Shown here piece by piece: positions 1 through 11,016 of a DNA stretch of 64,000 nucleotides. A model generated the notes under the pieces. The model did no database searches. It was not told the DNA's origin and saw only the letters and a program-made list of their open reading frames with translations. Origin of the DNA: TMP-86 sp044226865 (GTDB lineage Bacteria > Pseudomonadota > Gammaproteobacteria > Steroidobacterales > Steroidobacteraceae); the NCBI GenBank assembly GCA_044226865.1, contig JBGAGE010000004.1, positions 1 through 64,000 on the forward strand. Reading direction: 5' to 3'. How positions within the stretch are numbered: the stretch's first letter is position 1; each line of letters begins with the position of its first letter. Both the position numbers and the translations under genes were made by a program.

Positions 1-82
1 CGCGTGTTCAAGCGCCCAAGCATTCTCCCCCCTCCACGTTCCCGCCAGCACAACCGCTACGTAGAGGGTGGGGGATCAGAAC

Positions 83-388
83 CTAAGAAGCAGACCGGAC
101 GACGCGAACCCGAACCTTCTCGATCCCCATCTGATAATCGTCATTGAGGCGCTGCAGCAATTGCGGTGTGACATAACGTAGCCGGGACGCCCAGGCGGCG
201 CTGCCGGTGCCAATGGTCAGCACGTGGTCTTTCAGGCCGGCGCTGAGGACGAAAGCGACCATTGGCGGGGGCATTGCCGCACGAACCTGAAGCAGGAGCC
301 GGGACCGCTCATCGAGCTTCTCCCGCAACTGTGAAAGTGCTTTCGAGGTACCGCCAATTAACTCGCTGAGACTCTTGGTTTTTTGCAT
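83..388 (-). CDS. dciA: DciA/DUF721 family protein
   Basis: A 101-residue protein of the DUF721/DciA family, whose members help load the replicative helicase DnaB in bacteria that lack DnaC. The recognisable part is the middle and C-terminal core with the hydrophobic-basic pattern LTIGTGSAAWASRLRY, followed by a QLLQRLN helix and a basic end. The N-terminus is a short helix rich in Ser and Leu. In many gammaproteobacteria this gene lies between lpxC and secA, and secA is indeed downstream here on the other strand. The start is the ATG at 388. The family call is good; the helicase-loader role is taken from the family. Confidence 0.82.
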   Translation of the reverse strand: MQKTKSLSELIGGTSKALSQLREKLDERSRLLLQVRAAMPPPMVAFVLSAGLKDHVLTIGTGSAAWASRLRYVTPQLLQRLNDDYQMGIEKVRVRVVRSAS

Positions 389-483
389 CGCACTTCAGAT
401 TATGAGACCTGCTCCTACTTGCCAGAGTGTGCGGAAATCCTTGTTTTGAGTCACCTTTTTGTTGCATAGTGCACCCGACTGCT

Positions 484-567
484 CAAGGCATACCCTCCGA
501 AAGGTGGGGACGCAAAGCCTCCGGTCTAACGCCCTGTCATAAGGGCCAGGACAGCGGGGTTGCCAGG
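484..567 (+). promoter_or_regulatory. Cyclic-di-GMP-I (GEMM-I) riboswitch
   Basis: The strand shows the hallmark pieces of the GEMM-I aptamer in order: a GGCATACCC 5' strand, a helix capped by a GAAA tetraloop (499-502), the conserved GGGGACGCAAAGCCTCCGG block (506-524) followed by CTAA, a second helix, and the closing AGCGGGGTTGCC (553-564). It lies in the leader of the M23 peptidase gene (ATG at 720). Between aptamer and start codon there are two small hairpins (601-618 and 655-669) without a T-run, and a strong ribosome binding site GGGGAG at 706-711. No intrinsic terminator is obvious, so the mode of control is open. It explains most of the 330-base gap between dciA and the peptidase gene. 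Confidence 0.9.
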
Positions 568-719
568 GTCACGCGCAATGATGCGGCGTGTTACTTCAAG
601 CCCATGGATTTCCACGGGCGGCGACTTCGAATCGAGGCTTGGCCTCTTGCGGTACCCGCATGGTGCGGGGCCGGATATGCGTTGATTTTGCACTGCGGTC
701 ACGGCGGGGAGCCCACTGC

Positions 720-1646
720 ATGAACATTATTTTTGTCGGTCGCCAGCCAGGCAACGTCAAACAGGTCGATCTGCGGCACCCCGCGGTCATCGCGGTGGCG
801 TTGGCCTTGGTTTTGTTCATCGTCGGTGGGGCCTTCTCCATCGGCATGAGCCTTGGCAGCCGTAGCAGCAATGGCCAGCCCCTGCAGCAGCTGGGGAATT
901 GGTCGGCCGAGCTGGTACGCCAGCAGGAGCAGCTCGAGCTCACGCGGCGGGCGCTGCAGGAAAAGGTCAACGCCATCGCGATCCGCGTCGGCCAGATGAA
1001 TGCCAGCGTCATCCGCCTGGATGCCTTGGGCAAGCGCCTGACGCAAATGGCGAACCTCGACAACGGCGAATTCGATTTCGGCAATCCGCCGCCGCAAGGC
1101 GGGTCCGAGGGCGGCATGGACGGTCAGCCGGCGCAGATCCCCAGCCTCACCTCGATGATCGACACCCTCCAGTCACAGCTCTCCAGCCGCGAACAGCAGT
1201 TGGGCGTGCTGGAAAACCTCATTTTGACGCGGGAACTCAACAAGCAGGTCTACCCGGAAGGCCGTCCCGTGGGCCAGGGCTGGATCTCCTCCTATTTCGG
1301 CACGCGGCCGGACCCGTTCACCGGCTACAACGCCTTTCACCGCGGCATCGACTTTGCCGCTGCCGAGGGAACCCAGGTCAAGGCCGTGGGGGCGGGTCTC
1401 GTCACCTGGTCCGGCGATCGATCGGGGTATGGCGAACTGGTCGAAATCAATCATGGCAATGGCCTGTTCACCCGCTACGGCCACAACGAAAAGCTGCTGG
1501 TCAAGGTCGGGGACATGGTCCGAAAGGGCCAGTCCATTGCCTTGATGGGCTCCACCGGCCGTTCCACCGGCACGCACCTGCATTTCGAGGTCGTGAAGAA
1601 CGGTGCGCAAGTCGACCCGCTGAAATTCATCGGCGAAGTCCGCTAG
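720..1646 (+). CDS. M23 (LytM-type) cell-wall endopeptidase, membrane anchored
   Basis: A 308-residue M23 family peptidase. Residues about 21-46 form one hydrophobic segment that anchors the protein in the inner membrane, followed by a periplasmic coiled-coil stretch (about 55-110). The C-terminal LytM domain has the zinc ligands HRGID (near residue 207) and HLHFEV (near 286), so it looks catalytically competent, unlike degenerate LytM activators. M23 enzymes cut peptidoglycan cross-links. The frame is open further upstream, but the ATG at 720 has a good ribosome binding site 8 bases before it and is followed directly by the membrane anchor. An M23 gene just before secA is a common gammaproteobacterial arrangement. 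The upstream c-di-GMP riboswitch suggests control by lifestyle signals. Confidence 0.9.
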   Translation: MNIIFVGRQPGNVKQVDLRHPAVIAVALALVLFIVGGAFSIGMSLGSRSSNGQPLQQLGNWSAELVRQQEQLELTRRALQEKVNAIAIRVGQMNASVIRLDALGKRLTQMANLDNGEFDFGNPPPQGGSEGGMDGQPAQIPSLTSMIDTLQSQLSSREQQLGVLENLILTRELNKQVYPEGRPVGQGWISSYFGTRPDPFTGYNAFHRGIDFAAAEGTQVKAVGAGLVTWSGDRSGYGELVEINHGNGLFTRYGHNEKLLVKVGDMVRKGQSIALMGSTGRSTGTHLHFEVVKNGAQVDPLKFIGEVR

Positions 1647-1826
1647 CCGCGATTCCCGGGTGCTATCCGCCCCAGTGCCGGGCGTGGCGTAGCGCCGCCG
1701 GCACAGCCCTGGCCGGCACTTGAAACCCGGTTCCTGACCCCCACTTCGCCTTGTCGGTCGTACCCGGCGAAACGATTTCCCGCCCCTGTCGTCTATCCGT
1801 ACAATAGACGTTTTTTTCAAAGGTCC

Positions 1827-4589
<2,763 letters not shown>

Positions 4590-4596
4590 AGCCCGC

Positions 4597-5286
4597 ATGA
4601 AGCCTGCTTTGCACGTCGTCGCCGGCGTGCTGTCCGATGCGAAAGGACGTGTGTTGATCGCGCAGCGGCCCCGCGGCACTCACCTGGCGGGTGGCTGGGA
4701 GTTTCCAGGCGGCAAGCTGCAGGCCGGCGAGGAGCGCGCCGTGGGCCTGGCCCGCGAGCTGCGCGAGGAAATCGGCGTCGAGGTGCGGCACTGCCGGCCG
4801 CTGCTCCGCCTGCACCATGAGTACCCCGACCGCGACATCGACTTGGACGTGTGGCGGGTCGATACCTTCAGCGGTGAGCCGCAGGGGTTGGACGGGCAGG
4901 CATTGCGCTGGTGCTCGCTCGCCGATCTGCCACGGGCGCAGTTGCTGCCGGCGGATGTGCCGGTGATCACCGCGTTGCGCTTGCCGGAGCGCATGACGGC
5001 GTTGCGGGGTGACGGGCATGAGGTGCTAGCCTGCGAGGAGTTCGCCGGCGGTGGGTTGCCGCCGCGGCAGCCTTCCGGTGAGCGTCTGCGCGGCGCGCTG
5101 TGCGCCTCCCTGCGACAGGCCCGGACCGCCGCCGCCGGCGGCGCCGAGTTCATCGTGTTCACGCTGCCCCAGCCGCCGGTTGAGCTGGCGGCGGCTTGCC
5201 GGCTGCTCAATCTGCCGGTGTTCGCTTCAGGCTTGGAGCTGTCAGCGGCGCAGGCTGCGGGTGCCATCGGCATCTCGCAGCTATAG
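4597..5286 (+). CDS. mutT: MutT-like Nudix hydrolase with shortened ThiE-like C-terminal part
   Basis: A 229-residue protein. Residues 1-130 form a Nudix domain of the MutT (8-oxo-dGTP pyrophosphatase) group: PRGTHLAGGWEFPGGKLQAG followed by the Nudix box ARELREEIGVE. MutT removes oxidised GTP/dGTP from the nucleotide pool. In many relatives the protein is about 310-320 residues because a full thiamine-phosphate-synthase-like barrel follows. Here the C-terminal part is only about 90 residues and keeps just pieces of it, such as GGAEFIVFTLPQPP and the end AAGAIGISQL. The ATG at 4597 follows the secA stop closely. The Nudix function is secure; the tail is unlikely to be an active enzyme. Confidence 0.9.
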   Translation: MKPALHVVAGVLSDAKGRVLIAQRPRGTHLAGGWEFPGGKLQAGEERAVGLARELREEIGVEVRHCRPLLRLHHEYPDRDIDLDVWRVDTFSGEPQGLDGQALRWCSLADLPRAQLLPADVPVITALRLPERMTALRGDGHEVLACEEFAGGGLPPRQPSGERLRGALCASLRQARTAAAGGAEFIVFTLPQPPVELAAACRLLNLPVFASGLELSAAQAAGAIGISQL

Positions 5287-5318
5287 CCCCCGCTGCAGCA
5301 CGCAGCGCGAAAGAGGCT

Positions 5319-5519
5319 TCAGCCGGCGTCGTCGTCGCTGCGTGGTCGCATGCCCGGCAGCTCGTCCTCCGCGACCGGTTCGCCGGGAATGGCGTGCTCC
5401 TCACCGAACCAGGCGCCCAGGTCGATCAAGCGGCAGCGCTCACTGCAGAACGGCCGATAGACCGATTGCTCGTTCCAGGGGACGCTGCGCTTGCAGGTTG
5501 GGCACTTGACCGTGGTCAT
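5319..5519 (-). CDS. yacG: DNA gyrase inhibitor YacG, zinc-finger protein
   Basis: A 66-residue zinc-ribbon protein with CPTC near the start and CSERC about 20 residues later, then the conserved RLIDLGAWFGEEHAIPG stretch. YacG binds the GyrB subunit and blocks gyrase binding to DNA. The frame is open further upstream, but the conserved start is MTTVKCPTC at 5519, which overlaps the zapD stop in an ATGA. The C-terminus is acidic (RPRSDDDAG). The order coaE, zapD, yacG is standard in this class. Confidence 0.93.
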   Translation of the reverse strand: MTTVKCPTCKRSVPWNEQSVYRPFCSERCRLIDLGAWFGEEHAIPGEPVAEDELPGMRPRSDDDAG

Positions 5520-6325
5520 CAGGCACAGCAGGTGAGCACGAAGGGCACGTCGGCCTCGACGTGCACGGGCCGGCGCCCGGTATCCGTCCAACGCAGGAAA
5601 CGCACCGTGCAGCGATGCTGGCTGCCGCTGATCTCGGGAAACAGGTCGGAGTGCGGGTCCAGGGTGATGCGCACCAGCTGGCAGGGGTTCTCACGGTCGA
5701 ACTGGATCTGGTAGACGCCGCTGACAGCGACTTCCTTCTTCGGCCTCGCGTTTTCGCGGGTCAGCCACAGGAGCTCGGCGATGGCATCGCACAGCGGGCG
5801 GATGGTGGCCAGCCACGAATTGAATTCCGCGCCGCGGACCTCCGGCGGCCGGTGGAGCCAATAGGAGTAGTCCGGCAGGTCGAAATCGCAGGTGCCGCCG
5901 GGAATGGCGCTGCGGTGCTTGATGGCGCTCAGGAATTCGGAATCCCGCAAGGGGGCCATGAAATTCCCGCCCGCGGCCGTCAGGTCACCGCGCAGCCGCG
6001 TGATGTTCGACAGCAGCGAGCGCAGCCGCGCCGTGTCCACGCCGGGCTTTGACTGGAACTCCTGCAGCAGATGCGCATGGCGCTCGAGCTCCTTCATGGC
6101 GTCATTGCGCGCATCGCCGCGGGCGGTGATGGCGAGGATCTCCAGCAGGCTGGCCACCGCGGCACGCGAACTCCAGGGGCTGGCTGTCTCGCTGTGGTAG
6201 CCCGCCTGGATGTAGAGGAATTCGAGGCGCAGGAAGGTTCGCATGCGCTCATTCAGGGGCTGCTCGTAGACGATCGGCACGAGCTCCGCGAGCGCCTGAG
6301 GGTCTTCTTCGATGTTGAAGCTCAT
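5519..6325 (-). CDS. zapD: Cell division protein ZapD (YacF)
   Basis: ZapD, a cytoplasmic protein that bundles FtsZ filaments at the division ring; 268 residues, the normal length. Conserved stretches are YEQPLNERMRTFLRLEFL near the N-terminus, an internal helical domain, and the C-terminal beta-strand domain with GVYQIQFD and CQLVRITLD. The start at 6325 (MSFNIEED) was chosen because the conserved protein begins there; an upstream in-frame ATG at 6367 would add 14 unconserved residues. ZapD occurs in beta- and gammaproteobacteria, which supports the taxonomic placing. Confidence 0.95.
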   Translation of the reverse strand: MSFNIEEDPQALAELVPIVYEQPLNERMRTFLRLEFLYIQAGYHSETASPWSSRAAVASLLEILAITARGDARNDAMKELERHAHLLQEFQSKPGVDTARLRSLLSNITRLRGDLTAAGGNFMAPLRDSEFLSAIKHRSAIPGGTCDFDLPDYSYWLHRPPEVRGAEFNSWLATIRPLCDAIAELLWLTRENARPKKEVAVSGVYQIQFDRENPCQLVRITLDPHSDLFPEISGSQHRCTVRFLRWTDTGRRPVHVEADVPFVLTCCA

Positions 6326-6376
6326 CTGCGTATTGTGAGCCACGCGTGCGCGAGGGTAAACCGTCAATCCGATATT

Positions 6377-6981
<605 letters not shown>

Positions 6982-6985
<4 letters not shown>

Positions 6986-8805
6986 GGTCGTCCTGCCGCC
7001 GCTGGCAGCAGCTCGAAGACGCGCGCATAGGCGAGTCCATCGGAATCGCTGAAGCGCCGCTCGGTGATCAGCCGGTACTGGCTGCCCCAGGCATCGGGTG
7101 CGGACAACAGCAGGTCCGCCACCAGGCGCGGATTGTTGACGCGCAATTGAGCCGCCGCCTGGATCGAGGGTTTGCCGTCGGGTCCGGGCGTGAACAGGCT
7201 GGTGAACCGCACCAGCACGTAGCGGAAGGGCCGCGGTTCCGCCGCGAGCTCGGCAGGCGTCATCGCCAGGTAGCGCTGGACCTGCGCGAACTTCTCCTCG
7301 TGCTGTGCCGTCATCAGGAAATTATCCGCGATCACCGCACAGGAGGTGTGGTAGGTGATGTAGTGACCGTCGTCCGCCGCGGCGAGCACGGCGCCCGGCC
7401 GTTCGCGGCATGCCGATGCCAACGGCGGGTAGACGGCGCGCGTCAACCCGTAATAGAAATCGTTGCCCGGTGCCAGCGGCACCAGGAGCTGTTTGCGGAT
7501 GGGCAGTGCATAGGCGAGCAGCACTCCCACCACCGCCAGTCCCAACAGCGCGGCACGTTGCTGCGGCCGCTGATCGATCGCCTGCTGGGCGGCCAGCAGT
7601 ACCGGCAGGTACAGGGCGAAGGAGCCATAATTGTGCAGGCGGAACATCGCCAGCAGCAGCAGCACGCCCAGCGCATTGAACACCAGGAAGAATTGCTGCG
7701 GCATGTCCGGCCGCCGCCTCGCGAGCACCCACACGCAGCCAATCAGCACGAACGGCGCCAGCAAGATGAGGCCCGAGTAATAGCGGATCACCGAACCCAA
7801 GCCCGTGAAGTGCATCATGCCCAGCACGCTGCGCGCCTCCTCGATCTGATCCAGCATCTGCAATTGCCCGCTGACGAATTGCTGCCCGAGCAGCACCTGC
7901 CGCAGCAGCGGTGCGGCCAGCAGCAGGCCGATCGACCCGATCAGCAGCAGCGAGCGCCTGTTGCAGGGCAGATGGATGAGCAGCGCCACCACGGCTGCGC
8001 TGCAGCCGGTGACGTACAGGTGGAACCATGACAACAGGTAGAACTCGAAGCGTCCCTCGCGAAACGGCAGCGAGGGCAGCAGGATCAGGAGCGTAGCGCC
8101 GAGGAGGGCGGCGATGAAGACGTGCGCGCTGCGGGCGGGCGGCACCGCGCCTCGCAGCCAGCCGAGCGCGAGGCTCAACAGCATCGGCACCTGCACGATG
8201 AACAAGCCGTTGTGTACCGCGGGCGCCACGCCGAGCACCGCGCCGGCGAGCAAGGCACGGCGCAGGGAGCCGGGGCGTTGCAGCCACAGGAGGCCGGACA
8301 GCAAGGCGCCCAGCACCATCTGGAACTCGGCGAAATGATGGTCCACGCAGCCAAGGCCATGCAGGATCTGCGTCAGCGGCGACAGCGCCACGCAGGCCAC
8401 GGCCAATGCTTGCGCCCACGGCGCTAGGCCGATCGCGATGGCGATGGCCAGCACCAGTGCCACACTCAGCGCGACCGACCACACGGGAATCCAATCCATG
8501 GCCTGTACCGGGTCCGATGCCAGACCGGTGGCCATCGCGGCCTTCACCAGCACGGCCATGGCGTAGTCGTAACCCCAGGGCCAGATCAGCAGGCTCCCCT
8601 CGGGTGCGTGGATCTTGGGGTCGAACTCGTAGAAGGCGCCGAGGTCGTTGGCAGCCGTGAGAATGCGGTGCGCGTGATAGAAGGAATCGTTGCCTGAGGG
8701 GACGTAGGCGCCGTCGACGAAAGCGGCGGAACGCTGGCTGGCGCACAGCAGGCCGGCGATGAGCGATCCGAACGCCCACAGCAGGATTGGCCGGAGCGCC
8801 TTCAC
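6982..8805 (-). CDS. STT3/PglB-like integral membrane protein (possible oligosaccharyltransferase relative)
   Basis: A 607-residue polytopic membrane protein with about 11-13 hydrophobic segments up to residue about 440 and a soluble C-terminal part. The pattern of STT3/AglB/PglB proteins is visible: a first extracytoplasmic loop with GNDSFYHAHRI (Asp40), the WPWGYDY stretch after it, GCVDHHFAEF (Asp155-His156-His157) like the DHHxxE motif of archaeal and bacterial members, and, at the start of the soluble part, AADDGHYITYHT (residues 476-487) at the place of the WWDYG sequon-binding motif. Only the Asp and Gly of that motif remain. Known members transfer lipid-linked glycans to Asn. Activity here is uncertain. 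It sits between coaE and pilD, so pilin or another envelope protein is a natural substrate, by inference. Confidence 0.65.
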
Positions 8806-8815
8806 CTGCCGGAAT

Positions 8816-9739
8816 TCATCGGTTCAAACCGGAGATTCGCAGGTATCCGCCGATGATCGATTCGCCGTACATCATGGCCAGCCAACCCGCCGCGGCCAGA
8901 TAAGGCCCGAAGGGCATGGGCTGGCTGCGGTCGCGGCCTTTCAGGAGAATCATCGCAATTCCGATCACCGCGCCGGTGGCGGCGGAGAGCAGGATGATCA
9001 GCGGCAGGGTCTTCCACCCGAGCCATGCACCCAGCGCTGCGAACAGCTTGAAGTCTCCGTATCCCATGCCTTCCTTGCCCGTTGCCAGCTTGAAGGCGTG
9101 GAACACCAGCCACAGGCTCAGATAACCGGTGGCCGCGCCGATGATGGCGGTGGCCGGCGTCACGGGCAGCGAAGCGTGCTCGCTGGCTCCGAGCAACACC
9201 GCGGCCAGCAGTCCCGACCACATCAACGGCAGGGTGATGTTGTCGGGCAGCAGTTGATGGTCGATGTCGATCCCGGTCAGCGCGATCAGGCACCAGGTGA
9301 TCCACAACGCGCACGCGGCGCTCCAGCCGAAGCCGAAGCGGCAGGCCACCCACGCCGACAACAAGCCGGTCGCGAGCTCGACGATGGGATAACGCGCGGA
9401 GATGCGGGCCTTGCAGGAGGCGCAGCGGCCCTTGAGCATGAGCCAGCTGAAGATCGGGATGTTCTGCCAGGCGTTGATGGGCGCCTGGCAGGACGGGCAG
9501 GCCGAGCGCGGCACCATCAGATTGAAGCGCGGCGGTTGCGCGGCGGCCGCGTTGCCGGCGCCAGCGGCAACATCCGCCGACAGGGCGGCGGCCTGCTCGC
9601 GCCATTCGCGCTCCAGCATCACCGGCACGCGGTAGATCACCACGTTCAGGAAGCTGCCGACGAGCAGGCTCAGCACGAAGACGCAGGCCGAGAACAGCCA
9701 CAACTCTTGCGCAAACAGAGACGCGATCTCGCTGATCAT
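8816..9739 (-). CDS. pilD: Type IV prepilin peptidase / N-methyltransferase
   Basis: PilD cuts the leader from type IV prepilins (and often type II secretion pseudopilins) and methylates the new N-terminal Phe. 307 residues with seven or eight membrane segments. The cytoplasmic zinc loop carries two CxxC pairs (CPSCQAPINAW and CASCKARIS). The aspartic protease residues lie in GIDIDHQLLPD and GYGDFKLFAALGAW (the conserved GxGD). pilC and pilB follow upstream on the same strand, giving the usual pilBCD order. Confidence 0.97.
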   Translation of the reverse strand: MISEIASLFAQELWLFSACVFVLSLLVGSFLNVVIYRVPVMLEREWREQAAALSADVAAGAGNAAAAQPPRFNLMVPRSACPSCQAPINAWQNIPIFSWLMLKGRCASCKARISARYPIVELATGLLSAWVACRFGFGWSAACALWITWCLIALTGIDIDHQLLPDNITLPLMWSGLLAAVLLGASEHASLPVTPATAIIGAATGYLSLWLVFHAFKLATGKEGMGYGDFKLFAALGAWLGWKTLPLIILLSAATGAVIGIAMILLKGRDRSQPMPFGPYLAAAGWLAMMYGESIIGGYLRISGLNR

Positions 9740-9775
9740 GGGCGTGGCGTCCTGCTCTGCGCCGGCGCTGCGATC

Positions 9776-10999
9776 TTAGATGGCGGCGCCGAGCTTGAAG
9801 ATGGGCAGGTACATGGCGATGACCATGCCGCCGACCAACACGCCCAGGATGGCCATGATCATCGGCTCGAGGAGGCTCGACATGGAATCCACGGCATTGT
9901 CGACCTCGGCCTCGTAGAAATCCGCCACCTTGCCCGACATCTGGTCGAGCGAACCGGATTCCTCGCCGACTGCGATCATCTGCACGACCATGTTCGGAAA
10001 CAGGCCGGTGTTCTCCATGGCGCGCTGCAGGCGTTGGCCGGTGGCCACTTCGTCCTTCATGCGCAGCGTGGCTTCCTCGTACACGATATTGCCGGTGGCG
10101 CCTGCCACCGATTCCATGGCCTCGACCAGCGGCACGCCGGCGGCGAACATGGTCTGCAGCGTGCGCGCGAAACGCGCGATGGCCGCCTTCACCAGGATGG
10201 GGCCGATGACCGGGAACTTCAGCATCATGCGGTCCATGGCACGCTGCATGTTCTTCGAGCGCTTCTTGAAGTAGACGAAGGCGTAGCCCGCGCCGCCGAC
10301 TACCGCGCCGAAGAACAGGCCGTTGTGCTGCATCCAGCGCGACATGTTGATGACCATCTGCGTGAACGCGGGCAGGTCGGCGCCGAAGCCCTTGAACAGC
10401 GACTCGAACTGCGGGATCACGAAGATGAGCAGGATGATGGTGACGATGACGGCCACGAACAACACGGCCGTGGGATAGAACAGCGCCTTCTTGATCTTCT
10501 TCTTGAGGGCCTCGGTCTTTTCCTTGTAGGTGGCGATCTTGTCGAGCAGCGTTTCCAGCGCACCGGCCTGCTCGCCGGCTTCCACCAGGTTCACGAACAG
10601 ATCGTCGAAATACAGCGGATGCTTGGCGAGCGATTCGTGCAGCGTGGAGCCGCCCTCGACGCTGGCCTTGATGTCGAGCACCAGTTTCTGCATGGCCGGC
10701 TTCTCATTGCCGTTGCCGATGATCTCGAAGGACTGCACCAGCGGGATGCCCGAGGTGAGCATGGTGGCGAGCTGGCGCGAGAACACGGCGACATCGCCCG
10801 GGGTGACCTTGCCGCCACCCCTGAAGGCGTTGCTCTGGGTCTTGACGCGCGTCGGCGCCACGCCCTGGCGGCGCAGGTCCGCGCGCAGCGCGGCTTCGTT
10901 GGCGGCCAGAGACTTGCCGCGGACTTTCTTGCCGCGACGGTCGGTGCCCTCCCAGACGAATTGGATGTCCTTCTTGCCCGCGGTTGCCGAAACTGCCAT
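9776..10999 (-). CDS. pilC: Type IV pilus inner membrane platform protein PilC
   Basis: PilC is the membrane platform that links the PilB/PilT motors to the growing pilus. 407 residues with two copies of the T2SF (GspF) domain, at about 70-195 and 275-400, each followed by membrane segments. Typical strings are FSRQLATMLTSGIPLVQSF, LVEAGEQAG and, in the second repeat, MIAVGEESGSLDQM and the C-terminal LEPMIMAILGVLVGGMV. It lies 17 bases after pilB and 36 bases before pilD, so the three form one transcript. Confidence 0.97.
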   Translation of the reverse strand: MAVSATAGKKDIQFVWEGTDRRGKKVRGKSLAANEAALRADLRRQGVAPTRVKTQSNAFRGGGKVTPGDVAVFSRQLATMLTSGIPLVQSFEIIGNGNEKPAMQKLVLDIKASVEGGSTLHESLAKHPLYFDDLFVNLVEAGEQAGALETLLDKIATYKEKTEALKKKIKKALFYPTAVLFVAVIVTIILLIFVIPQFESLFKGFGADLPAFTQMVINMSRWMQHNGLFFGAVVGGAGYAFVYFKKRSKNMQRAMDRMMLKFPVIGPILVKAAIARFARTLQTMFAAGVPLVEAMESVAGATGNIVYEEATLRMKDEVATGQRLQRAMENTGLFPNMVVQMIAVGEESGSLDQMSGKVADFYEAEVDNAVDSMSSLLEPMIMAILGVLVGGMVIAMYLPIFKLGAAI

Positions 11000-11016
11000 G
11001 TTTTAAACCTTCTAGC

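Noticed and set aside
588..719. Upstream in-frame extension of the M23 peptidase frame.
   Set aside because: It lies downstream of the riboswitch with no ribosome site, and the ATG at 720 has GGGGAG at a good distance and precedes the membrane anchor.
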